A stretch of DNA of 64,000 bases from an uncultured Bacteroidaceae bacterium (GCA_904502235.1 CAJGDP010000003.1:1-64000); one strand, 5' to 3'. Numbered from the stretch's first letter, positions 25,953-34,740 are shown. Translations and numbers: made by a program. Notes: generated by a model not told the origin, from the sequence alone.

Positions 25953-27389
25953 TTATTTTCTTCTGTTTGCACCGGCATAACTGCGTACACAACGGAAGCC
26001 TATGTATGAACGCGATTCGTTCTGATATTCGTATGTGCGTGTCGCACCCTGGATGTATCTTACAGGATCTTTCCAGGAACCGCCTCTCACAGCCTTCTTT
26101 TTCATGTAATACGGGTCTTCGAGTGCCGCGCGGTATTTCAGGTTGGGGTTCATGTCGCTCATCTGCAATACACCGGCTTCGGTATATACTGTAGATGTCC
26201 ATTCAGCCACATTTCCTGCCATATCGTATAGTCCGTTGGAGTTTGCCGAGAAAATTCCGCATTGCGATGTTATAAGGCTGCCATCCTTTGTGTAATTACC
26301 GTCTCCGGGTTTGAAGTTGGCATAGTAGCATCCTGCGTCGCTCTTTGTGTCGCCCTGCTCCCAAGGGAAACGGTTGCCCTCTTTGCCTCGTGCAGCAAAT
26401 TCCCATTCCGCCTCCGATGGCAGACGGTAACGTTGTATCCACTTTGCATGCGCTCCCATGCCTTTCAACAGATATTCGGTGCGCCATGCGCAGAAAGCAT
26501 TTGCCTGCTCCCAACTTACGCCCACAACAGGATAGTTGTCGTAATTCGGGTGGCTGAAATAGAGCTTAAGGTATGTTTCGTTATCAGCATTGGGGAAATC
26601 GTTTACCCAACATGTCGTATCAGGGTAAATGTTTACAATGTATGTGTTCAGGAAATCGTATGGGCTCGACAACGGACGGTTTATGGTCTCGCGTACAATA
26701 TTGCCTTCATCGTCAATGTATGCAGTATCCTTTGAAATCATCACAACAGCCTCGTAATCCACAGGAATGTCGGTGTTGCGGTTACGCTCGCTTGGGTTTA
26801 TGCGGTTCTTGCGCAGAGCAGCTTGTGTGTAGTCATACTCCTCGTAACGATAGTTCATCTGCGAAGCATCGAGCATCTTCTCACCGGTGATAGGATTGGT
26901 GATGTATACACTCTCTATAGCGCGTTGTTCGTCCTCTGTAGGTTTTTTCCAAGGAATAGGTTTCTTCCAGTTCAGGTATGGTGTTATTGGCTCACCGAAC
27001 TCGTCTTCGGTGATTTTGAATGTTTCATCGCCGCCATAGGCAGGGTCGGCAAGACGCTCACGGATAATGGAGTCGCGCACCCAGTACACGAACTGACGGT
27101 ACTTGGCATTGGATACCTCAGCCTCATCCATCCAGAATGCGTCAACCGAGATGCTTTTGACAGGTGTGTTGCTACCCCACAGAGAATCGTTGCTCTCGTC
27201 GCCAATCTTTATTGAACCACGTTGAACAAGAACCATTCCATAAGGAGCCGGCTCATTTATGGCTGTGCCATTTACTCCTGTAACCTCTCCGCCTTGTGTT
27301 GTGCTCATGCCGCTCATCTGTGAGCCTATGCAAGACGCCAAGGTCAACGAAATGACAATTGTTGACAGAAAAACCAATTTCTTCATCAT
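25953..27389 (-). CDS. gldK: Type IX secretion system lipoprotein GldK/PorK
   Basis: 478 residues. A lipoprotein signal peptide ends in LASC with the lipidated cysteine at residue 20. The body has the formylglycine-generating-enzyme-like fold typical of GldK/PorK: PVKSISVDAFWMDEAEVSNAKY, PVVGVSWEQANAFCAWRT, RLPSEAEWEFAARG, NSNGLYDMAGNVAEW and RGGSWKDP. The catalytic cysteines of true sulfatase-activating enzymes are not expected here; in the type IX system the protein is structural and forms the ring with GldN. It overlaps porP by four bases (ATGATGA). Confidence 0.95.
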   Translation of the reverse strand: MMKKLVFLSTIVISLTLASCIGSQMSGMSTTQGGEVTGVNGTAINEPAPYGMVLVQRGSIKIGDESNDSLWGSNTPVKSISVDAFWMDEAEVSNAKYRQFVYWVRDSIIRERLADPAYGGDETFKITEDEFGEPITPYLNWKKPIPWKKPTEDEQRAIESVYITNPITGEKMLDASQMNYRYEEYDYTQAALRKNRINPSERNRNTDIPVDYEAVVMISKDTAYIDDEGNIVRETINRPLSSPYDFLNTYIVNIYPDTTCWVNDFPNADNETYLKLYFSHPNYDNYPVVGVSWEQANAFCAWRTEYLLKGMGAHAKWIQRYRLPSEAEWEFAARGKEGNRFPWEQGDTKSDAGCYYANFKPGDGNYTKDGSLITSQCGIFSANSNGLYDMAGNVAEWTSTVYTEAGVLQMSDMNPNLKYRAALEDPYYMKKKAVRGGSWKDPVRYIQGATRTYEYQNESRSYIGFRCVRSYAGANRRK

Positions 27390-28339
27390 TGTAATATTCT
27401 TATGCTATTATGTTTATTTTTCCCTTTTTTGAACGTTCCCAAGTCTACCTTGTAGCCAATGTATATATCGTGGTTACCGTTCGCCGCTCCAACCCCCGAT
27501 GTGAATATCTCATATCCGTAACTTAGTGTGATATTCATCATCTCAATACCCAAAAATGCTGCCACAGACACCGTGGGGCTATATGTTATACCGCCAAAGA
27601 ACTCCCTTTCGTTATATGTGTAGGTTGCTTTTGCCGATATGTCAGCCCTCCATGCAACAAAGTCTGTCATCACCATCAATGAAGGTTGTACTGATAATAA
27701 CGGATTTTTTAACGGTATATTGCATCCTGCCATAAAATTTAAGTATGGGTCTATCTGTATCTCGTTCTTTTCGCCCAGTTCAATGAGTGGTGCATTAAGG
27801 TGAAAAGCCGAAATTCCGGCATAGAAGAATTTGTGCTGATAGAGTAGTCCTGCACCCAAGTCAAGGTTGTTGCCGTCGGCGTTTCCCGATGGAAATGCAG
27901 GGTCGTTGGCAGAGCCGCCTCCAAAGTCGATATCCTTACTTTCGAAACTGCTGTTCACCAATCCAACTTGTGCACCTATTACAAAACGACCTTTGAAGAG
28001 TTTGAAACCGTATGCGTAATTCAGGTAAAGACGTTGGTTGGAGAACAAGCCGATGTCGTCGTTTACTATGCCCAAACCAAGATTATGGTCGCTCTTTATG
28101 AAAGGGATAGGAGCGTCTATGTTAATGAGCATGGTTTTGGGATTGCCCTCGAATCCGGTCATCTGGTTGCTGTATGCTGCATAAATAGCCATTTTCTTTT
28201 CAAATCCGGCTCCGGCAGGGTTGTAGAAGTTCTGCATTTTCCAATAGTGGGTGAAGTGCGCATCGTATTGTGCGTGCATTTTTGCAAGCACGCATACCAA
28301 CAACATTGCTGTAAACAACCACTTTCTCATTTTCGTCAA
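27386..28339 (-). CDS. porP: PorP/SprF-family type IX secretion membrane protein
   Basis: 317 residues with a signal peptide ending at MHAQ (residue 24), followed directly by YDAHFTHYWKMQNFYNPAGAG, here recognised by the NPA-AG motif, the family hallmark. The rest is a beta-barrel of the OmpA/FadL-like PorP/SprF type with strands of alternating polarity. PorP is an outer-membrane component that accompanies GldK and GldN. It is the first gene of the operon porP-gldK-gldL-gldM-gldN. Its promoter region carries a -7 box inside a hairpin-forming dyad at 28403-28436. Confidence 0.92.
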   Translation of the reverse strand: MTKMRKWLFTAMLLVCVLAKMHAQYDAHFTHYWKMQNFYNPAGAGFEKKMAIYAAYSNQMTGFEGNPKTMLINIDAPIPFIKSDHNLGLGIVNDDIGLFSNQRLYLNYAYGFKLFKGRFVIGAQVGLVNSSFESKDIDFGGGSANDPAFPSGNADGNNLDLGAGLLYQHKFFYAGISAFHLNAPLIELGEKNEIQIDPYLNFMAGCNIPLKNPLLSVQPSLMVMTDFVAWRADISAKATYTYNEREFFGGITYSPTVSVAAFLGIEMMNITLSYGYEIFTSGVGAANGNHDIYIGYKVDLGTFKKGKNKHNSIRILQ

Positions 28340-28402
28340 TTCACCTATCTATCAACGAGAAAATCTGCAGGATATTATTTAAATCCCATTTTTTCTTAAA
28401 CA

Positions 28403-28436
28403 ATTAATGGACACCACAAAAGTAGTGCCCATTAAT
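28403..28436 (-). promoter_or_regulatory. Candidate porP promoter -7 box within a 12-bp dyad
   Basis: Read on the minus strand, TACTTTTG (28424-28417) matches TAnnTTTG and lies 78 bases upstream of the porP ATG. It fills the loop between arms ATTAATGGACAC (28403-28414) and GTGCCCATTAAT (28425-28436), which pair at 11 of 12 positions. The dyad could be an operator for a dimeric regulator or the tail hairpin of the upstream gene; there is no T-run after it, so a terminator role is less likely. Confidence 0.45.
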
Positions 28437-28455
28437 ATCTGGTTTCGAGTATTTA

Positions 28456-29043
28456 TTACTTTACAAAAACCTTCTTGCCGTTAACAATGTAGATGCCGGC
28501 TGTTGTAATCTCGTTTACACGACGACCTGTGATGTCATAGATTACCTTTGCACTGTTCTCTGCATTGATGCTGTCGATGCTTGTTACATTGTCCTCGCTA
28601 CCGAAAACTACGTTGATAATCTGACCAAACATTTCGCTCATATCGATATCAATAGTGCAATATAGGTGTTCATCGTTCATTTTACCAGTGAGCTTCACAG
28701 GTACTTCACCAAGCTGTGGACCCAACCAGTCGTCCGCATTTCCTTCGCCAGCAGTGATAATGATGTTCTGATCTACGGTAAAGCTCTTGATGTTGTTGTT
28801 CTCCTCAACTGTTATGTCCTCGATAACGATGTTACCTACCTGTATCATTCCGCCAAGAACAAAGTTGTTGAGTGCCAAGGTGTATGTACCGTTTGCGTTC
28901 TGCTCAACAGAAATTGTTGTCTGCTGTGGCTCTGTTGACTCTCCGTTAGTAGTGACAACCAAGTCCTCTGTGTAAGTTTTTGTCTGTGCCATTGCAAACA
29001 TTGTTGTAACAGCCATGAACATTGTGAGTAAAATTTTCTTCAT
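28456..29043 (-). CDS. Calycin-like secreted protein with a type IX C-terminal sorting signal
   Basis: 195 residues. Signal peptide (MKKILLTMFMAV up to AMAQ), then a beta-rich domain with YTLALNNFVLGGMIQVGNI, the motif of the Bacteroidales calycin-like putative beta-barrel family. The last 30 residues contain YDITGRRVNE and GIYIVNGKKVFVK, which match the type A C-terminal sorting domain of type IX cargo. I therefore expect export by the Sec system and then across the outer membrane by the machinery encoded just downstream. The ATG at 29043 is taken as the start; one at 29049 adds two residues. The ligand, if any, is unknown. Confidence 0.8.
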   Translation of the reverse strand: MKKILLTMFMAVTTMFAMAQTKTYTEDLVVTTNGESTEPQQTTISVEQNANGTYTLALNNFVLGGMIQVGNIVIEDITVEENNNIKSFTVDQNIIITAGEGNADDWLGPQLGEVPVKLTGKMNDEHLYCTIDIDMSEMFGQIINVVFGSEDNVTSIDSINAENSAKVIYDITGRRVNEITTAGIYIVNGKKVFVK

Positions 29044-29085
29044 AAGCATTAGTTTTTAATTAGTATTATTATGTGTTTAATTTAT

Positions 29086-29850
29086 TTAGAATATATAGTT
29101 AAAGCCGAATGTGGCATAGATGGGTTTAAGTGCGAAAGGAATACATGTATAATCTTCGGGGAAAATTCCGCTCATACCCCATTGCAGGTTTACAAAAGCA
29201 GCCAAGTGAGAGTATATTTTGTATTCACCGCCTGCTTGTATTCCCCAATAATTATTTCTTAAATCATCGCTGAAATCATACTGTGCGCTTGTAACCTCGG
29301 TTTTGGGTCCTGTTGGGTCGCCTTCGCGCAGATAGCCATCGTATGCCTCGCCATTAAATGTTCCTTTCAAAAGATATGACCAATACGCTCCGGCTGACAC
29401 TGTCCAGCGTTTTCCTATTGAGTATGTTGCAAGCACGGGAACTGATACATAAGTGTTGCTTACATGTGTCTTTACCTTTCCGGTCCATGAGCCTGACAGC
29501 TCGGCTTCATCAGCCTTCATTACCATGTAGTAGTTCTTTGTGTTGGCATCGGTTGTCATGCCCTTTGTGTCGAAGCGAAGTCCCAATTGAACACCAAAGT
29601 CGCTGTCGCAGATATTTTTTTGTATGCTTCCTTCGATTGAAATGTTCAATCCCGGGTTGAAACCTTCTATACCGCGTATTTCAACCGGTATTGGGAGTGG
29701 AGCTGTTCCGCCCAACAGATAACCTGCGCCCAAGCGGAATTGCCATCCTTTGTTTGTGGCATCAATCAGATTCTTGTCGGTATCGCTGATTTGCGCCTGT
29801 GCGTTGAATGCGAATATTGTTGCAAGTAGTATTGTAAAAATCTTCTTCAT
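29086..29850 (-). CDS. Outer-membrane beta-barrel protein of unknown role
   Basis: 254 residues with a clear signal peptide (cleavage after NAQAQ, about residue 20). The mature protein is a run of amphipathic beta strands ending in FGFNYIF with a terminal phenylalanine, as in 8- to 10-stranded outer-membrane barrels. Segments such as GWQFRLGAGYLLGG and SVPVLATYSIGKRWTVSAGAYW are typical of PorT-like or OmpW-like barrels in Bacteroidota. It lies between the PCMD lipoprotein and the calycin-like gene with 33- and 42-base gaps, so the three are probably one transcript from the promoter near 31090. No function can be named. Confidence 0.72.
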   Translation of the reverse strand: MKKIFTILLATIFAFNAQAQISDTDKNLIDATNKGWQFRLGAGYLLGGTAPLPIPVEIRGIEGFNPGLNISIEGSIQKNICDSDFGVQLGLRFDTKGMTTDANTKNYYMVMKADEAELSGSWTGKVKTHVSNTYVSVPVLATYSIGKRWTVSAGAYWSYLLKGTFNGEAYDGYLREGDPTGPKTEVTSAQYDFSDDLRNNYWGIQAGGEYKIYSHLAAFVNLQWGMSGIFPEDYTCIPFALKPIYATFGFNYIF

Positions 29851-29883
29851 GGTGTGTCTTGTACTTATAAATTCCTTTTAAGA

Positions 29884-31059
29884 TTATTCTTTTTCCCACT
29901 CAATCTTCAGTTCGTCAATCAGCAATGTACTGCCAACAGCACCTTCAAAGAATGCTCCGTTTTTGCTTGAACTTGCAACGATGGTGATTACATATTCGTT
30001 GTTTGCGAGTTTCTCGTAATCAAATTCTTTACCGTTCATTGGCTCGAATGGGATATTGAATTCTGTCCAATCTTCAGGCTCCCCGCCATTTTTCAGATCT
30101 GCCATCAATACAATGCGGTCGCTTGATGTTATGTTTGAACCATTTAGCGGAATGAAATTATTGGGGTCAATCTCGAACAAAACTGCATAGATGGAGCATT
30201 CGTCTCTCATTCCTTCAACAGGTTGTTTGTTCTTGTCGGTAAAGGTCTCGCCAGGGGTATATCTGTAATATCCTTTGAGAGCAACAGGTCTGCAACCTTC
30301 AGGGATAATCTGCAGACCAAAGTGTGTAGCTTTCTCTTTATCCTTCATTGCATTTTTGTCATCAAACTCTCCTATAAATATGCTACCGGCAGCGATAGGC
30401 ATCTTTGTCATGCTGCCCAAGGTTCCAGTGCTGCATGTAGTGAGTTTAACACAGTCTCCAGAAAAGCCTTTGTCGTAAGTGGCTGTAGGATATTCTGATG
30501 CGGGCTTATTGCCTGCAACCATCTTATAACCGGCATTACCGTTCGACCATATGTCACTTCTTAAACCATCCTTATTTATTTCGTACCAGTTTGTGAACTT
30601 ATCTGTTTCGAAATTTTCAAAACTGAAAACATGGTCAATGTCAAGAACTGGCATTTTGATGAACATTACATCATAGTCTTTTGACCAAACACCATCCTCG
30701 GCATACACTGTGTACCAAAGGTGAATTCCGTTATTGTCAATCTTTATGCCTTTTTTTTCTGTGTCGTTTCCGTTATAGATTTCGATTCTTGCTCCGGGTG
30801 TCAAAAAGAATGATGATATGATTGAATCGTGGTTTATCTCTATTGCGTTGAAATCAACACCTTTCTTTACTTTGAAGATTACTTCATTGTTGTTTACTTT
30901 GAGTTCTCCGGTAAGAATATCTTTGTTATTCCTGAACCAAGTCTGTGTAGTATCCACCGAAACAATATCACATTCTGCATTTGGGGCTTCATCCTGAATA
31001 CATGATGTAACAGAGAATAATGTCAAAAGTAAAACAAGAATTAAGTGTCTGTTTTTCAT
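29884..31059 (-). CDS. PCMD-domain surface lipoprotein
   Basis: 391 residues. The start at 31059 gives a lipoprotein signal peptide with SVTSC at residue 20; the frame extends further upstream, but a TACCTTTG promoter box (31090-31097) lies in that extension. The lipid cysteine is followed by IQDEAP, an acidic stretch like the lipoprotein export signal for the cell surface. The N-terminal part is an Ig-like domain, and the C-terminal half, from FENFETDKFTNW to LLIDELKIEWEKE, matches the PCMD (putative carbohydrate metabolism domain) family, a jelly-roll fold. Carbohydrate binding is a guess based on fold. It leads a three-gene unit with a barrel and the calycin-like protein. Confidence 0.8.
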   Translation of the reverse strand: MKNRHLILVLLLTLFSVTSCIQDEAPNAECDIVSVDTTQTWFRNNKDILTGELKVNNNEVIFKVKKGVDFNAIEINHDSIISSFFLTPGARIEIYNGNDTEKKGIKIDNNGIHLWYTVYAEDGVWSKDYDVMFIKMPVLDIDHVFSFENFETDKFTNWYEINKDGLRSDIWSNGNAGYKMVAGNKPASEYPTATYDKGFSGDCVKLTTCSTGTLGSMTKMPIAAGSIFIGEFDDKNAMKDKEKATHFGLQIIPEGCRPVALKGYYRYTPGETFTDKNKQPVEGMRDECSIYAVLFEIDPNNFIPLNGSNITSSDRIVLMADLKNGGEPEDWTEFNIPFEPMNGKEFDYEKLANNEYVITIVASSSKNGAFFEGAVGSTLLIDELKIEWEKE

Positions 31060-31089
31060 AATGTTTGTTGTTCTTGATGATTCATCCGA

Positions 31090-31097
31090 CAAAGGTA
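31090..31097 (-). promoter_or_regulatory. Candidate -7 box for the PCMD-barrel-calycin unit
   Basis: TACCTTTG on the minus strand matches TAnnTTTG exactly, 30 bases upstream of the ATG at 31059. A -33 TTTG is not seen at the expected spacing. Confidence 0.55.
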
Positions 31098-31185
31098 ATA
31101 AAAAAGTTGATACAATTTGTAAAAATTGCGGTTTTTGGCAAGTTTCGGTAGGCAAATAAGGTGTTTACGTACTAATCTGTCTGTA

Positions 31186-31228
31186 AAAAGGACAATTCAT
31201 CTTCTGCCCAGGACGGAAGATGAATTGT
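31186..31228 (-). terminator. Intrinsic terminator at the end of the SusCD/TlpA operon
   Basis: Arms ACAATTCATCTTC (31192-31204) and GAAGATGAATTGT (31216-31228) are perfectly complementary over 13 bases around an 11-nt loop. On the minus strand the stem is followed by CCTTTTTA; the plus strand also has a T-run, so it may work in both directions. It lies 27 bases after the last gene of the operon. Confidence 0.85.
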
Positions 31229-31255
31229 TTTTGTATCTTATTTTGTATTTCTTCT

Positions 31256-32434
31256 TTATTTCTGGTCCAGATAGTAAAGGTCGCCTTCCAATATCTGTTC
31301 TACGCGCATGAATGCTTCATCGCTCTTTATGTCGAGTGATATAAGGCGTCCTTCAGGGTCTATGAGCATCATGCGAGGTGTCTTTTCAACTCCGAAGAGT
31401 TTGATATTGGGCGATTCAATGCCAATGGGGTCTATTCCCTGTGCCCACCATGTTGCATCGATGCCGCTGTTTGCCAAGGCGTTGCTCCATGCTGTCTTGT
31501 CAGTATCAACAGAGAGGCTTATGATAACGAATTTATCCTGTTGCTCTTTTGTTGCTTCGTATATCTCCTTCAAGGCATTGCGGTTCTCCATGGATTTCTT
31601 GCAGTTGCTTGCCCAAAAGTCAAGAAGGATGAATTTGCCACGCCAGTCACTGAGTTTATTCTCTTTGCCGTCGGCGAAGGTTATTGTTATATCGGGCACT
31701 TCGTTACCCACCTTCAATGTGCGTGCAAGCACAGCGTTGCGGAACGACAGGTAATAGGGGTGCTTATGTAATGTGTTAGCAACGCTCTTAACCATCTGCT
31801 CGGCATATGCATCGCTCAGGTATGGCAAAACAGAGCGTTCCATCTCAAGTGGTGTCATTGGTGAAGCATTGTTGTCAATGAGGAATCTTATTCTGTCTGC
31901 TTCTGCTTTTATGCGCTCTGTTGCTTTTATTCGTTTTATTTCCGTCTTGCCTTCCTTGCTCTCGGTCCACTCCTTGCCATTTTGCGCTTCAAGTGCTTCA
32001 ATTGCTTTTGTAACTCTTTCTACGGCATTGCGTTCTATATTTTTGTACGCATTATACAAATCGTTGGTTGGAGTTCCTTTTACTTCGCTTTGGCAAGGCT
32101 GGGCAACTGTCATAGTGTTTATGGTTACTATACCGGGCTCAACAAACAACTCAATACCTTCTTCGGCATTGAAGCCTGTTATGGTGTACTGCATGACAGG
32201 TGCATCCTGTGCAATCTTGTACTTGAATGTATAAGAGCCTTTTTTCACTTTGGCTTCAGCTACAATGGTGCTTCGGCCATATTCGTCGGTGCTTGTAAGG
32301 AATACTTTTTTAATTACCTCTCCACCGGCAAGTTTTGTGTTCGCTAATTTACCATTTATTACACACACATTCTGTGCATATACTGCAAGTACGGCAAAAA
32401 GGGAGAATATTGTAACTGTTAATCTGTGTCGCAT
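31256..32434 (-). CDS. TlpA-like thioredoxin-fold protein with a CxxS active site
   Basis: 392 residues with a signal peptide ending at VYAQ (residue 21). The N-terminal DUF4369-like beta domain (to about 110) and a helical middle part precede a C-terminal thioredoxin/TlpA domain from about residue 240 (VGNEVPDITITFADGKE). At the active site the motif reads DFWASNCKKS: Cys278 is followed by Lys, Lys and Ser281, so the second cysteine of the usual CxxC is missing. A two-cysteine oxidoreductase cycle is therefore unlikely; a monothiol, isomerase-like or purely binding role is possible. It is the last of three TlpA-like genes at the end of the SusCD operon and is followed by a terminator. Confidence 0.85.
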   Translation of the reverse strand: MRHRLTVTIFSLFAVLAVYAQNVCVINGKLANTKLAGGEVIKKVFLTSTDEYGRSTIVAEAKVKKGSYTFKYKIAQDAPVMQYTITGFNAEEGIELFVEPGIVTINTMTVAQPCQSEVKGTPTNDLYNAYKNIERNAVERVTKAIEALEAQNGKEWTESKEGKTEIKRIKATERIKAEADRIRFLIDNNASPMTPLEMERSVLPYLSDAYAEQMVKSVANTLHKHPYYLSFRNAVLARTLKVGNEVPDITITFADGKENKLSDWRGKFILLDFWASNCKKSMENRNALKEIYEATKEQQDKFVIISLSVDTDKTAWSNALANSGIDATWWAQGIDPIGIESPNIKLFGVEKTPRMMLIDPEGRLISLDIKSDEAFMRVEQILEGDLYYLDQK

Positions 32435-32445
32435 AATCGTACGTT

Positions 32446-33597
32446 TTATTTGTTTGCACTGTCAATGATGTTCTTGAGTTTCTTTACCATCTCTTCGCCT
32501 CGGAGTCTGAACTCAACCACATTGCCTTCGGGGTCGATAAGTGCGGTGAATGGAACGCCTTTGGCTCCGAACAGCTTTATGGCTTCGCTGTTCCAGCCTT
32601 TGAGAGTTGATATGTGAACCCAATTCTTGTGTATAAGATTGTTTTTCTCAATGCAGGATGTCCAATCATTCTCCTTGCTGTCGATGGAATAGCTCAGTAC
32701 AACAAGATTGTCGCTCTTCTCGGAGTATGCGAGCACCTCTTTCAAATATGGTATTTCGCGTCGGCAGGGTGCGCACCAACTTGCCCAGAAGTCGATGAAA
32801 ACGTATTTTCCTTTAAAGTCGGACAATGAAAGTTCTTCGCCCTGGGGTGTACGTCCTGTTATGTCGGGAGCCTCTGCACCAACCTTGAGGTTTGCTGCAA
32901 GTATTTCGTTCTGCAGTTCTTTATACATTGTATGGCTGTGCAGTTCTTTAGGAATTGCATTCAATAGATTCTGTACCATCTCTGTTTCAAAAGCGGGCGA
33001 CATAGAATATTTGATAATATATAGTGCAACCGGTGAATGGAGATTGTTGTATAAAAAATCCATTATGGCAACCTTGAAATGCAGGTTGTTTACATAGAAT
33101 GTGGGTGATGTATATTGCAGTTCAATTTCCGGATTGTCCCTTAATTCGGCAGGAATCTGTGCCTTGGTCGCTCTCATGCGCACTTTACTCTCTTCGATGC
33201 ACTTGTCGTTGATGTCAAGGAATGCCTGATAGGTGTCGTTGCATGGTGTTCCGCTGATATTGGCAGCAACAGGATATGCGGCATCAAACGGTCCTACTTT
33301 TATTTCACCCTCTTCAAGGAAAACCTGTATACTGCCGTTGTCGAAGCCTTTTATGTAGCCTATAACCGGCATGTCGGGTGCTGTGCCTTCGAGTGTAAAA
33401 CAGTTGTTTTCCACTTTGGCTGTTGCCATGGTTATATGTTGTCCGTCAACAACATGGTCGAGTTTTATCTCTGTTACAGATTCGTCGCTGTAGCATAGTC
33501 GCGGACTGCTCATCTCGCCACGTATGACAAATCTTTTTTCTTGTGCTGTGGCAACTGTAGCGACAGCAATCAAAAACATTGCAAAATACTTTTTCAT
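32446..33597 (-). CDS. TlpA-family thiol-disulfide oxidoreductase
   Basis: 383 residues. Signal peptide MKKYFAMFLIAVATVATAQ, an N-terminal DUF4369-like domain containing VFLEEGEIKVG, a helical linker, and a C-terminal TlpA domain starting near VGAEAPDITGRTPQG. The active site FIDFWASWCAPCRREIP has an intact C275-A-P-C278 pair and the cis-proline segment GVPFTALID. The protein should act in the periplasm as a thiol-disulfide reductase or oxidase. It lies 11 bases upstream of the CxxS paralogue and 21 bases downstream of a third paralogue. Similarity between the three is clear in the thioredoxin part and weak in the N-terminal domain. Confidence 0.88.
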   Translation of the reverse strand: MKKYFAMFLIAVATVATAQEKRFVIRGEMSSPRLCYSDESVTEIKLDHVVDGQHITMATAKVENNCFTLEGTAPDMPVIGYIKGFDNGSIQVFLEEGEIKVGPFDAAYPVAANISGTPCNDTYQAFLDINDKCIEESKVRMRATKAQIPAELRDNPEIELQYTSPTFYVNNLHFKVAIMDFLYNNLHSPVALYIIKYSMSPAFETEMVQNLLNAIPKELHSHTMYKELQNEILAANLKVGAEAPDITGRTPQGEELSLSDFKGKYVFIDFWASWCAPCRREIPYLKEVLAYSEKSDNLVVLSYSIDSKENDWTSCIEKNNLIHKNWVHISTLKGWNSEAIKLFGAKGVPFTALIDPEGNVVEFRLRGEEMVKKLKNIIDSANK

Positions 33598-33618
33598 AGT
33601 CTATGGTCTGTTTTATTC

Positions 33619-34731
33619 TTATTTCAGATATTCTTGCAGGAATGCCCTGAGTTCTTCGTCGCGCAAGCCTGTTGCAATAATGCGGTTGTTTTCGTTCAGA
33701 ATGTACAAAGCCGGAACTCCACTTACATTATATAGACGTACAACATCGCAGTCCCATCCTTTGAGTGACGATACGTTTATCCAGCTTAAACCATCTTTCT
33801 CAATTGCCTTTTGCCAGGCGACTTTGCTGTTGTCCAATGAAACTCCTATGATTTCAAGCCCTTGACTGTGAAATTCTTCATATATTTTTCGGAGTGCAGG
33901 GTTGTTCAGACGGCATGGTCCGCACCAGCTTGCCCAGAAATCAATTATCTTTATCTTGGCTTTTACTGTGCTCATTGTTACCGGATTGCCGTTTGTGTCG
34001 GGTAGGGTGAAGTCGGGGGCTAAGGCTCCTCCTACGGTCTTTTCCATGCGTTGGATACGTTCTTTTATTATTACTCCGTAATGGCTGGCTTTGGCACCGT
34101 CGCCCATTGAAGAGTATATGTTCTTTGTTTCGCGGAATCCCATATCACGCATTTCGATGTTCGACAGCATCGTGTATGCCAGTATCACATTGTCGTTGCT
34201 TTTCAAGAATTCTGTGGTGAGCGATGCCAATTTTTCTTTCTCTAATCTCAACGTATCGTTAACTTGGCTTGCACTACGGAATTTCTTGGCCTCGCGCAAT
34301 GTGTTGTATCGCTCTTGTAGGCTTGCAACTATTGCTCGCAATGAGTCCGATGATACCATATGGGCTGTATAGCTGTTGTTGAGTTTACCCCCTTTGATGT
34401 AAAAGTCATTCTCATTACTCAAATTAGCCTTGTATGCAGTGGAAGGTTCAGCAATCAAGGTAAAGCCACCCGAATAGCCTTCGAGAATCAGTTGGGTAAC
34501 CATAGGCTCCTGTATATTTGCCTTCAGGTTGAATTTCCCCTTTTTGAAGTCGCAATATCCAAGAGTGTCAATCTGTTTTTCTCCCACTCTCGCAAGCATA
34601 TATATGCGACCTTTTTCAATGCCTTTGACTGTTCCTTTAATTGTTATGCCTTCTGTCTTGCCAAAACTTTGCACAGGCAACAGAAGTGCAAAGCCCAATG
34701 CAAGCAGACTGAATATATTCCTCGATTTCAT
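33619..34731 (-). CDS. TlpA-family thiol-disulfide oxidoreductase
   Basis: 370 residues with a signal peptide (MKSRNIFSLLALGFALLL to QSFG). The N-terminal DUF4369-like domain (ITIKGTVKGIEKGRIYML) and a helical middle lead to a TlpA domain from about residue 236 (LAPDFTLPDTNGNPV). The active site is WASWC270GPC273, with GVPALYILNENN as the cis-proline loop, so the redox pair is intact. It directly follows the PKD-like lipoprotein gene (9-base gap) and is the first of the three TlpA paralogues. TlpA-like genes next to SusC/SusD, DUF4843 and PKD-like genes recur in Bacteroidales, but the substrate is not known to me. Confidence 0.88.
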   Translation of the reverse strand: MKSRNIFSLLALGFALLLPVQSFGKTEGITIKGTVKGIEKGRIYMLARVGEKQIDTLGYCDFKKGKFNLKANIQEPMVTQLILEGYSGGFTLIAEPSTAYKANLSNENDFYIKGGKLNNSYTAHMVSSDSLRAIVASLQERYNTLREAKKFRSASQVNDTLRLEKEKLASLTTEFLKSNDNVILAYTMLSNIEMRDMGFRETKNIYSSMGDGAKASHYGVIIKERIQRMEKTVGGALAPDFTLPDTNGNPVTMSTVKAKIKIIDFWASWCGPCRLNNPALRKIYEEFHSQGLEIIGVSLDNSKVAWQKAIEKDGLSWINVSSLKGWDCDVVRLYNVSGVPALYILNENNRIIATGLRDEELRAFLQEYLK

Positions 34732-34740
34732 CGTTCTATT

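Noticed and set aside
25953..27389. Sulfatase-activating formylglycine-generating enzyme
   Set aside because: The fold matches, but the lipoprotein signal and the position between porP and gldL identify it as the structural protein GldK.
28403..28436. Terminator of the calycin-like gene
   Set aside because: The dyad has no T-run on the minus strand after the stem, and its loop is a good -7 box for porP; I keep it as a regulatory site.
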